Position numbers and translations under genes: made by a program. Source: JAYODW01 sp038116745 (GTDB lineage Bacteria > Pseudomonadota > Gammaproteobacteria > Ga0077536). Taken from it: 64,000 nt of DNA. This document shows, in pieces, positions 43,517 to 51,569 of the stretch. Every line of letters begins with the position of its first letter. The stretch's first letter is position 1. The stretch covers positions 1-64,000 of the forward strand of contig JAYODW010000026.1 in the NCBI GenBank assembly GCA_038116745.1, given 5' to 3'. The notes beneath the pieces were generated by a model. That model was given only the letters and a program-made list of their open reading frames with translations, made no database searches and was not told the DNA's origin.

Positions 43517-45760
43517 TTAGAGACTTGCGTACTTGCGGCGCAGACGCTGTCGCACCACCTCGGCCAGCGTATTGACGGCGAAAGTCGCCATGAACAGGAC
43601 CAGTGCGGCGACGAACAGGATGCGGTAGTGGGTACTGTCAACTTCGGATTCCGGCATCTCCACGGCAATGTTCGCTGACAGCGCGCGAAACCCCTGAAAG
43701 ATGCTGAGGTCCATGATTGGCGTGTTGCCCGTCGCCATGAGGACGATCATGGTTTCGCCGACTGCTCGACCCATGCCAATCATGATGGCGGAAAATATGC
43801 CGGGGCTGGCGGTCAGCAGGACCACGCGGACCGCGGTCTGCCAGGGCGTCGCTCCGAGCGCCAGCGAGCCCATGGTCAGCGACCGCGGTACGCTGAATAC
43901 AGCGTCCTCACTGATCGTGAAGATAGTCGGTATCACGGCAAACCCAATGGCCAGACCGACCACCAGAGAGTTGCGCTGGTCGTAGCTGATCCCGAACCGA
44001 TCGTGCAGCCATTGGGTAGCGCTGCCATCAAGCGCCTGCGTTTCAATGACGCTGCCCAGAGCCAGGCTCGCCCACAGCGCAAACATGACAACCGGGATCA
44101 GGAGCACCGCTTCCCAGCCGTCCGGCGTGATGTTCTGCAGGCGAGCTGGCGCCCGCTGCCACAGGTACGCGCTCAGCACCACGATCAGAGGCACCAGCAG
44201 GGGTATCAGGACAAAGCCGACCAGATATTGCTCGACAAGCGCGGCAAGCCATAAACCCGCCAGGAATCCGAGAATGACCGTGGGCAGCGCGGCCATGATC
44301 TCGATCGAGGGCTTGACCGCCGCACGCATGCCCGGGGACATGAAATACGCTGTGTAAACAGCGCCCAGGACGGCTATCGGAATAGCGAACAGCATCGAAT
44401 AGAAGCTGGCTTTAAGCGTGCCGAAGGTCAGTGGCGTGAGACTGAACTTGGGTTCGAAGGCGGCACTTGCGGAAGAAGATTGCCAGATGAACTCCGGTTG
44501 CTCGCGACTCTCGTACCAGACCTTGCCCCACAGCGCCTGCCATGAGACTTCCGGGTGCGGGTTATCGATGCGAAATGTCTCGTAGTCGCCAGCCGCGTTG
44601 ATCACCAACACGGCATCTGCGCGCGGCGCAAAGCTCATCCCGGTCGGAGCTTTCAGGCTGACCGCATGGCTGACCAGCTGGCGCGAGGCGGTCGCGTAGT
44701 AGAGCGCAATCGAGCCTCCTATATCGAGCGCGGCGAAGCCTTTGCGGAAGTGTTCGGGCGCGATCAGAGCGATCGCCGAGTTCATGGCCGGGAGCTCGCG
44801 GGCCTGCTGCAGGGCGTAGTTGTTCTGGGCATCCCTGACTGGAAACCATTGCTTCAGTCGGCCCTGGTCGTCGCCGATGATGAGAGACAGACCGCCGCTC
44901 AGCAGGGCTACGGCGGTTACCCTTGAGCCGGGTGCCACAACCGCAGTGCGGTCCAGCAGAACCGGATCGTCCTTGCGCGTGATGTCGTACATCGAGAGCA
45001 CTGTGGCGTCGGAGACTACAAAAAGACGCTGTTGTTCAACGTCTATTGCGAGCTGCGTGACATCTTCGCCTTCGATATCAACGATGGTCCTGGATTCGTT
45101 AACCGTGATCTCGTCATCAAGAAAGGACGTCTGGCGCTCCAGATGTAGCAAGGTCAGTCGTCCGCTGGTGCTGACACCCGCGACCGATGCTTCATCCTCT
45201 CCAACCTGACCGGCAATTAGGCGCAGGCTGGAACCGTCTTCAGTGAGGCGCAGTGGCTGGTCGCCGTAGGGATAGATGAGCTGTGGGGTGATGACGCGGC
45301 TCCCTTCCGGGTAGCTGACGTCGTAATGGGTCTGTGCCAGCTGCACCCGTCCGTCCGCGGTGCCAGCCAGGATCGCCTGTGCGGCTGGTGCCCCCGCTGC
45401 AACCACAGATGTCTCGGTGGATGCGTCCTGCAGCACAGCACCATTCCCGAGGTCCCTGCCGCTGGCCAGCTCGAAAAAGCGGAAGTGTCCCGCTGCACTG
45501 ATCTCCTGACCGACCTCGGCGTATTCATCGCTGGCGACCAGCACGCCGACCCCGTTACGGCTCAGCTGACGGACACCGTCGGACGTTATTTCCGCGCCTT
45601 TGAATAACGGTGCGACGACGTACAGCAGGTAGAAGAAGATGAGCAGGATCGCCAGGATTACGGCGAACCCGCCTATCGTCATGGTGACGGTGAAACATTT
45701 GTCTTTGAACAGGCGCAGTCGTTCGCGACTTGAGCGACTCGCCAGAGTGCCGTCATTCAT
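43517..45760 (-). CDS. pstC: Phosphate ABC transporter permease PstC, extended form
   Basis: 747 residues, more than twice the E. coli protein. One membrane helix (about 27-52) is followed by about 370 residues of beta-rich periplasmic sequence with WD40-like repeats (IDVEQQRLFVVSDATVLSMY, GGLSLIIGDDQGRLKQW), then a six-helix permease with SLTMGSLALGATPWQTAVRV as the ATPase coupling loop. No pstS is nearby. A PHO-box-like site lies about 155 nt upstream. Confidence 0.95.
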   Translation of the reverse strand: MNDGTLASRSSRERLRLFKDKCFTVTMTIGGFAVILAILLIFFYLLYVVAPLFKGAEITSDGVRQLSRNGVGVLVASDEYAEVGQEISAAGHFRFFELASGRDLGNGAVLQDASTETSVVAAGAPAAQAILAGTADGRVQLAQTHYDVSYPEGSRVITPQLIYPYGDQPLRLTEDGSSLRLIAGQVGEDEASVAGVSTSGRLTLLHLERQTSFLDDEITVNESRTIVDIEGEDVTQLAIDVEQQRLFVVSDATVLSMYDITRKDDPVLLDRTAVVAPGSRVTAVALLSGGLSLIIGDDQGRLKQWFPVRDAQNNYALQQARELPAMNSAIALIAPEHFRKGFAALDIGGSIALYYATASRQLVSHAVSLKAPTGMSFAPRADAVLVINAAGDYETFRIDNPHPEVSWQALWGKVWYESREQPEFIWQSSSASAAFEPKFSLTPLTFGTLKASFYSMLFAIPIAVLGAVYTAYFMSPGMRAAVKPSIEIMAALPTVILGFLAGLWLAALVEQYLVGFVLIPLLVPLIVVLSAYLWQRAPARLQNITPDGWEAVLLIPVVMFALWASLALGSVIETQALDGSATQWLHDRFGISYDQRNSLVVGLAIGFAVIPTIFTISEDAVFSVPRSLTMGSLALGATPWQTAVRVVLLTASPGIFSAIMIGMGRAVGETMIVLMATGNTPIMDLSIFQGFRALSANIAVEMPESEVDSTHYRILFVAALVLFMATFAVNTLAEVVRQRLRRKYASL

Positions 45761-45914
45761 GATTGGGTTCCGAGGATCTCCAGGCGCCGCTCAATTTCCG
45801 AGCTGCACCCGGCAGCGGGTCGCGCCACAGGCCGGCGGTATCAGCCCCGGCGGTGTGCGAGTCAGGGATTTCTCAGGGGGCTGCTCGGATAGCAGCTCAG
45901 TTAACAGCAGCTTC

Positions 45915-45932
45915 ATTACAGCACGATGACGG
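45915..45932 (-). promoter_or_regulatory. PHO box upstream of pstC
   Basis: On the minus strand CCGTCAT-CGTG-CTGTAAT, 12 of 14 half-site positions matching CTGTCAT-N4-CTGTCAT. A weaker third repeat CTGCTGT follows in the same 11-nt phase. The implied -10 (TTAACT, 10 nt after the box) is poor. The site is 154 nt before the pstC start. It supports PhoB control of pstCAB-phoU. Confidence 0.7.
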
Positions 45933-45950
45933 CCGTGGCGTCGCGACCCA

Positions 45951-46781
45951 TCACTTCAGTGCCGCCAGGTAACAGATCCAACCGGCATCAGCGTCAGCCG
46001 TCTCAACGGCGGAAAATTCTCCGTTCCCGCTTTCGGTTTCCTCGTCCCAGCCTTGCCAGTAAACCACTGAGCGCTGGAAGCCCGCCTCTGTCAGCACCTC
46101 CCGGATCTCCGGCAAGGTCCACAGCCGCCAGTCGTAGGAGAACGCGCGTTTCATCCGCGATCCGTCGGGGAAATTAAAATGGATGTGGCAGGTCAGGTCG
46201 CCGTTCACGGGGTTATAGCTGGCCTGGTCCCACACATAGGTGAAGCGTTTGTGCTGAGTGCGCTCTTTCAGAATGCGAAACGCGTCATAGCCACCGTAGC
46301 AGTCGAGGAACGCGACCCCGTCATCCACCAGACTGTCGCGCAGTCGCTTGAAATAGCGCCGGAGCAGTCGCCGCTCTTTGAACACCCAGTAGCTGAAGTT
46401 CATCGCGATGATGATGTCCTGCAGCGGGGTGTCAACCGACATGACATCGGCGTTGACCAGCGCAACCCGTGCCTGCTCTGCGGCATCGAGCTCCAGGACG
46501 TGATGCTCTTGTCCCCAGGCCAGGACGCTCGGTTCGAGATCGATGGCTGTTGCGTAATTTCCCTGGCGACGGCGCACCCATTCGCAGGCTGCGTTGGCGG
46601 TGCCGCAGAAATCCTCCCGCAGGTAGTGCGCCGTGCGGTCCCGCAATCGCGTGAACTCAGCGTCGATGAAATCGATTTCTGTCTCGGCGCACTGGACTGC
46701 GGCCTCGTAGAGCGCATGGGCGTCGGCGCGGTCGGCTCGCGATTTTTTCCTGCTGCGCTTCTCAGTCTTCTGCCTGCCCAT
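45951..46781 (-). CDS. Class I SAM-dependent methyltransferase
   Basis: 276 residues from ATG 46781 after a basic N-terminus (GRQKTEKRSRKKSRADRAD). The SAM site is LREDFCGTANAACEWVRR, followed by AIDLEPSVLAWG (acidic loop) and NADVM. The C-terminal half has YVWDQASYNPVNGDL and SYDWRLWTLPEIREVLTEAG, typical of small-molecule or protein methyltransferases. Its substrate is unknown. It sits between pstC and ppk1, so a link to phosphate metabolism is possible but unsupported. Confidence 0.85.
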   Translation of the reverse strand: MGRQKTEKRSRKKSRADRADAHALYEAAVQCAETEIDFIDAEFTRLRDRTAHYLREDFCGTANAACEWVRRRQGNYATAIDLEPSVLAWGQEHHVLELDAAEQARVALVNADVMSVDTPLQDIIIAMNFSYWVFKERRLLRRYFKRLRDSLVDDGVAFLDCYGGYDAFRILKERTQHKRFTYVWDQASYNPVNGDLTCHIHFNFPDGSRMKRAFSYDWRLWTLPEIREVLTEAGFQRSVVYWQGWDEETESGNGEFSAVETADADAGWICYLAALK

Positions 46782-46993
46782 GATGAAAAGCGTCTCTGGC
46801 GCACCTTGCGAACGGTCTGAGAAGGCGGCAATGTTACCCAGACACACTCCCTAATGCACCGTGGTTCGTGACAGAAATCTTTTTAAATCAGGCCTTTTTA
46901 CCGACCCTCGTTGTACTTCCGAGGGGACGGATCTCAGAAATATCTAATCGACAGTGCGACCGGCACATGCTCTCAGCGCGGGGTGCCTGACTG

Positions 46994-49069
46994 ATGGACG
47001 CCAGGACCCTGCAGATCGGCGATCCGCGGCTGTACATCAACCGCGAGCTGAGTCTGCTGGAATTCAACCGGCGGGTGCTTGAACAGGCTAAAGATCCAAC
47101 CAACCCGCTGCTGGAGCGGCTGCGCTTTCTGTGTATTGCGAGCAGCAATCTGGACGAGTTTTTCGAGATCCGTGTCGCCGGGCTTAAGGAGCAGGTGGTT
47201 TTCACGTCGACGCCGAACGGGCCTGACCAGATGTCGCCTGCAGAGCAGCTGCGCTCAATCGGGCAGGTAGTGCATGCTCTGGTGGCGGAGCAATATCAGA
47301 TCCTGAACGACGTACTCATTCCGGAGCTCGCCGGCGAGGAGATCCGTTTTCTCAAGCGTAGCGAGTGGAACACGCGGCAGAAAACCTGGATCCGCGGGTT
47401 CTTCAATCGGGAGCTGCTGCCGGTTCTGAGTCCTATCGGCCTCGATCCGTCGCACCCGTTTCCTCGCATTCTCAACAAAAGCCTCAATTTTCTGGTTTCG
47501 CTCGAAGGCACTGATGCGTTCGGCCGCAATGGGGTGATTGCGATTGTGCAGGCGCCGCGGGCGCTGCCCCGAATTATCAACATCCCGGAGACCTATGCCC
47601 GCGGACCGTTCGAATTCGTATTCCTGTCCTCAATCATTCACGCGCACGTCGATGACATCTTTCCAGGCATGCAGGTCACCGGCTGCTACCAGTTCCGGGT
47701 GACCCGGAACAGCGATCTGTTTGTGGACGACGAGGCGGTCGAGGATCTCCTGCATGCGCTGGAGGGGGAGCTGCACCAGCGCCGTTTTGGTGATGCGGTA
47801 AGACTCGAGGTCGCCAGCGACTGTCCGGCCGACATGGTAGATCTGTTGAAGCGCGAGTTCGATCTGGCGGAGGAGGATATTTACAGCTGCGACGGGCCCG
47901 TCAACCTGACCCGGCTGATGGCGGTGCCGGATCTTATCGAGCGCCCGGATCTCAAATTTCCAACATTCGTTCCCAGCAGTCCGGCCCGGATCACGCGTAA
48001 CACTGACCTCTTCGAAGTCATGCGGCGCGGAGACCTGCTGCTGCATCACCCGTTCCAGTCATTCAAACCGATCGTCGATCTGCTGTTTCAGGCGGCACGC
48101 GACCCCGCTGTGCTTGTCATCAAACAGACTCTCTATCGCACGGGGCCTGATTCGGACATTGTGGAGGCGCTCGTGGAGGCCGCCGAGGCCGGAAAGGAAG
48201 TCACGGTCGTCATCGAGCTCAAGGCCCGCTTCGAGGAACAGGCCAACATCGAACTTGCGACCCGCCTGCAGGAAGCCGGCGCGCATGTGGTGTACGGCAT
48301 TGTGGGTCATAAGACGCACGCCAAGATGATTCTGGTGGTCCGTCGGGAGGGTAAACAGTTACGGCGTTACGTACACCTCGGCACGGGAAACTATCATCCA
48401 CGCACAGCGCGTCTTTATACCGATTACGGTCTGCTCACCAGCGATAACACGATAGGCGTCGATGTACAGAAGATTTTCCATCAGCTGACGGCGCCGGGTC
48501 GTGTCGGCAAGCTGAAGAAACTGCTGCAGTCACCCTTCACCATGCATCGCACGGTGCTTGAGCTCATTAATCGTGAAGCGGCGCACGCTGCGGCCGGCAA
48601 GCCCGCTCGGGTGATTGCGAAAATGAACTCCCTGTCTGAAGTCCAGACTATCGATGCGCTGTACGGGGCTTCCAGTGCCGGCGCGCGGGTAGACCTCATC
48701 GTGCGCGGGATCTGTGCCCTGCGTCCGGGGATCGAAGGGGTTTCGAGCAACATCCGCGTGCGTTCGATTGTCGGTCGGTTTCTGGAACACTCCCGGGTTT
48801 TCTACTTTCACAATGACGGTCACCCGGAGATCTACCTATCGAGCGCGGACTGGATGGGGCGGAATTTTTTTAACCGCATCGAAACCGCCGTCCTGGTGGA
48901 GGACAAGCGCCTGCACCAGCGGATTCTGAAAGAGACCTTCAACAACTATCTCGCCGATAACGCGCGGGCCTGGACTCTGCGCAGCGACGGAACCTACACG
49001 CGGGTTACGCGTTCAGCGAGTGCCCGCAGCCGCGACGCGCAGCAGACGCTACTCGACAGCCTGAGTTGA
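46994..49069 (+). CDS. ppk1: Polyphosphate kinase Ppk1
   Basis: Reversibly polymerises the gamma phosphate of ATP into polyphosphate. 691 residues with the four PPK1 domains: N (about 10-115), head (about 120-320), and two phospholipase-D-like C domains. The autophosphorylated His is H442 in GHKTHAKMILV; the second conserved His is near HNDGHPEIYLSSADWMGRN. It converges on ppx, the enzyme that degrades the polymer. Confidence 0.97.
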   Translation: MDARTLQIGDPRLYINRELSLLEFNRRVLEQAKDPTNPLLERLRFLCIASSNLDEFFEIRVAGLKEQVVFTSTPNGPDQMSPAEQLRSIGQVVHALVAEQYQILNDVLIPELAGEEIRFLKRSEWNTRQKTWIRGFFNRELLPVLSPIGLDPSHPFPRILNKSLNFLVSLEGTDAFGRNGVIAIVQAPRALPRIINIPETYARGPFEFVFLSSIIHAHVDDIFPGMQVTGCYQFRVTRNSDLFVDDEAVEDLLHALEGELHQRRFGDAVRLEVASDCPADMVDLLKREFDLAEEDIYSCDGPVNLTRLMAVPDLIERPDLKFPTFVPSSPARITRNTDLFEVMRRGDLLLHHPFQSFKPIVDLLFQAARDPAVLVIKQTLYRTGPDSDIVEALVEAAEAGKEVTVVIELKARFEEQANIELATRLQEAGAHVVYGIVGHKTHAKMILVVRREGKQLRRYVHLGTGNYHPRTARLYTDYGLLTSDNTIGVDVQKIFHQLTAPGRVGKLKKLLQSPFTMHRTVLELINREAAHAAAGKPARVIAKMNSLSEVQTIDALYGASSAGARVDLIVRGICALRPGIEGVSSNIRVRSIVGRFLEHSRVFYFHNDGHPEIYLSSADWMGRNFFNRIETAVLVEDKRLHQRILKETFNNYLADNARAWTLRSDGTYTRVTRSASARSRDAQQTLLDSLS

Positions 49070-49109
49070 CAGCGCCAGCCAGGTCCGGGCGCATGATTGC
49101 CGGTAATCC

Positions 49110-50615
49110 TTATTTGAACTTGAGCTTCAGCTCGACGGCGCGCAGATAGTCGGCCTCTGACTGGAGGTCGGCGCGCGTCAGGGGGTGCGCGGCCAGCCAC
49201 CCCGTCGGGAAGCTCAGTCGCAGGATATTGGCGGAAACAGTCAGCTCGATCGGGGGAAGCGTCTCTTCGCTGCGACGCCGGTGCAGTAAACAGGCCAGCC
49301 GCAGAAGTACACAGACCCGAAGCATGGCGTGGACGCTGGAGGCAGGCAGCCGCTCAATATCGGACCGTGGAAGCTTGCGTCGATGGCCCCGTACCAGAGT
49401 CGCGAGGCGCCTCTGCTCGCCTTTCGCGAAGCCCGGCATGTCGAGGCTGGAGAGCAGGTATTCACCGTGCTTCTGATACTGGCTGTGGGACACGGCAAGG
49501 CCAATCTCGTGCACAGCCGCCGCCCAGCGCAGGAGCTGGCGGTAATCACTGTCGTTGACAGACCCTAAAGCTGTGACCTGGTCAAGCAACATCAGGGCAG
49601 TAGCGGAGACGCGGGCGCTGTGCTCAGTATCGATATGGTAGCGACGCTGTAGCTCGGCAATTGTCCGTTCACGGACGTCCTCGTGCTGGATGCGACCCAG
49701 GAGGTCGTAGAGCAGGCCTTCGCGGAGCGCACTTTCGGAGACCCGCATGCGCGCGATACCAAACGCTTCGAAGACAGCGCTGAGGATCGCTACACCCCCG
49801 GGCAAAACCGGACGACGTTCATCTGAGAGGCCGTCCAGCTCCAGCCGGTCGATGTGACCCGCTGTGAGCATATGTTCCTTCAGCGCAGTAAGGCTCTGCG
49901 GGGTAATTCCTTCCTCGCTCCATCCTTGCGCGACCACGATGGCTCTGATAGCGAGAATCGTTCCCGAGGCACCGATGGCTGACTCCCATCCCAGACGTCG
50001 ATAGCCGATCTCGATAGCTTCCAGCTCCTGGCGAGCCGTCAGCTCGGCTGCGGCCAGGCGCTTGGAGTCGATCACGCCGTTGGCGAAATGGGCTGCACTG
50101 TGACTCACGCAGCCCATGTGCAGCGATTCCATGAGCATGGGCTCAAAGCGCCGGCCCAGAATGCACTCGGTGCTGCCGCCACCGATGTCGATCACGAGTC
50201 TTTGCTGGGCGTCGTCTTCGAGCCCGTGGGCGACGCCGAGATAAATCAGCCGCGCTTCTTCGTAACCTGAGATGACGTCGATGGTGTGCCCGAGCGCTGC
50301 TTCAGCCCGGGCAATGAAGGTCGCCGCATTGCGCGCCTTGCGCAGGGTATTAGTGCCCACAATCCGCACGGAGCTTGCGGGCAGGTCGCGCATGCGTTCA
50401 CCGAAACGCTCGAGACATTCCAGCGCCCGGACAATCGCGCTTTCGGTAATGCATTGATCGGCATCAAGCCCTGCGGCGAGTCGGACTGCGCCGCGCATGC
50501 GATCGAGGACACGAAAGCGGTGGTCTCCCGCCCGGGCAACGATCATGTGAAAACTGTTGGATCCGAGGTCGACCGCGGCAAGGTCGCGAGCGGCGTGGCT
50601 GGGAGGCGGACTCAT
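49110..50615 (-). CDS. ppx: Exopolyphosphatase Ppx (GppA/Ppx family)
   Basis: 501 residues from ATG 50615. The N-terminal ASKHA ATPase fold contains AAVDLGSNSFHMIVAR and VIDIGGGSTECILGRR; the C-terminal HD-like domain carries WAAAVHEIGLAVSH. It releases phosphate from polyphosphate and may hydrolyse pppGpp. Longer starts exist (50645, 50684), but a perfect -10 at 50644-50649 favours 50615. The neighbouring ppk1 supports the polyphosphate role. Confidence 0.95.
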   Translation of the reverse strand: MSPPPSHAARDLAAVDLGSNSFHMIVARAGDHRFRVLDRMRGAVRLAAGLDADQCITESAIVRALECLERFGERMRDLPASSVRIVGTNTLRKARNAATFIARAEAALGHTIDVISGYEEARLIYLGVAHGLEDDAQQRLVIDIGGGSTECILGRRFEPMLMESLHMGCVSHSAAHFANGVIDSKRLAAAELTARQELEAIEIGYRRLGWESAIGASGTILAIRAIVVAQGWSEEGITPQSLTALKEHMLTAGHIDRLELDGLSDERRPVLPGGVAILSAVFEAFGIARMRVSESALREGLLYDLLGRIQHEDVRERTIAELQRRYHIDTEHSARVSATALMLLDQVTALGSVNDSDYRQLLRWAAAVHEIGLAVSHSQYQKHGEYLLSSLDMPGFAKGEQRRLATLVRGHRRKLPRSDIERLPASSVHAMLRVCVLLRLACLLHRRRSEETLPPIELTVSANILRLSFPTGWLAAHPLTRADLQSEADYLRAVELKLKFK

Positions 50616-50643
50616 GCGGCGATTCGCCTGGAAAAGGCGCCGC

Positions 50644-50649
50644 ATTATA
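50644..50649 (-). promoter_or_regulatory. Consensus -10 box for ppx
   Basis: TATAAT on the minus strand, giving a predicted start near 50637 and a leader of about 22 nt to ATG 50615. The -35 position (about 50667-50672) is poor. On the plus strand the overlapping TATACT (50646-50651) could serve the rhodanese gene. Confidence 0.45.
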
Positions 50650-50686
50650 CTGCGGCACTCCTGGCAGCTGAGTGGAACCGGCAAGT

Positions 50687-51106
50687 ATGGGTGCGGAAGA
50701 AATCAAGCGTGTGACGCCGCCGGAGGCGGCTGAGATTCTGGCTGCTGATGCGCAGGCCGTCATGATCGACGTCAGATCCAAAGTGGAATTCGATTACATC
50801 GGGCACGCTCGCGGCGCGATCAACGTGATATGGAAAGACTATCCGGACTGGCAGGAGAACCCCGCTTTTGTTGCAGAAGTGGCAGCCGCCCTGACCGCAT
50901 CCGGTGGCGATGACAAGGGGCGCGCTGTGCTGTTGATGTGTCGCAGCGGCGCCCGTTCCATGGCTGCTGCGCAAAAACTTGCGGCCGCCGGCTACAGCAA
51001 TCTGCACAACGTCGAAGAGGGCTTCGAGGGTGAGAAGGACGCTGAGGGCCATCGCCGCTGTGTCAACGGCTGGGCTGCCCACGGTCTGCCCTGGGACCAG
51101 GGTTGA
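50687..51106 (+). CDS. Single-domain rhodanese-like protein
   Basis: 139 residues. One rhodanese domain with VMIDVRSKVEFDYIGHARGA and active-site loop LLMCRSGARSMAAA whose Cys would carry the persulfide. The C-terminal tail KDAEGHRRCVNGWAAHGLPW is shared by a common proteobacterial rhodanese group. Physiological sulfur donor and acceptor are unknown. An in-frame GTG at 50672 would add five residues. Divergent from ppx. Confidence 0.92.
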   Translation: MGAEEIKRVTPPEAAEILAADAQAVMIDVRSKVEFDYIGHARGAINVIWKDYPDWQENPAFVAEVAAALTASGGDDKGRAVLLMCRSGARSMAAAQKLAAAGYSNLHNVEEGFEGEKDAEGHRRCVNGWAAHGLPWDQG

Positions 51107-51136
51107 ATTCACGGGGGCTGCCCGCCCGGCAGCCTG

Positions 51137-51472
51137 TCAGGGGGGCTCTGCCGTCGCGCACCGCCAGCACTGTGCGAAGACCCCTTCAATAAGCTCGCCG
51201 CAGGTGGCGCATTGCCAATCGGGTGGCGGGGGACTGTGCGAACCGAGAGCCTCCGCTATCAGCTGACGCGCATGGGCGAGGTCATCGCCATTCACCACCC
51301 AGAGCTCGGGCCAGCACTCGTTGACGGGCAGCTCTCCCAGAGCCCCGCTGAGGAACTGATTGCGTTGCTGACAGGCGATGCCGGCTGCTTCGAGGATCGA
51401 TGCGAGCCAGCCGCTCAGCAGGGAGTCGGGTCCGGCGTAGACTCGATGCATGGTGGCTTGGTGATTTTGCAA
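51137..51472 (-). CDS. DUF2007-type protein with C-terminal zinc ribbon
   Basis: 111 residues. The N-terminal two thirds match the small alpha/beta DUF2007 fold (MHRVYAGPDSLLSGWLASIL, ELPVNECWPELWVVNGDD), and CATCGELIEGVFAQCWRC near the C-terminus forms a zinc ribbon. The family is often called a putative signal-transducing protein on weak grounds. It is divergent from typA and convergent with the rhodanese gene. Confidence 0.85.
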   Translation of the reverse strand: MQNHQATMHRVYAGPDSLLSGWLASILEAAGIACQQRNQFLSGALGELPVNECWPELWVVNGDDLAHARQLIAEALGSHSPPPPDWQCATCGELIEGVFAQCWRCATAEPP

Positions 51473-51569
51473 TGCAGCATATAATGCCGGCCCGCTTCGT
51501 CGACGGGTAGTCGGCGCGCAGTCTCACACCCATCCACTTTCCTCGCGTTTTCAAGCGCCGGTATCCCCT

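Noticed and set aside
46861..46900. Possible PHO box before ppk1 (GTGACAG-AAAT-CTTTTTA)
   Set aside because: Only about 7 of 14 half-site positions match, too weak beside the two better sites.
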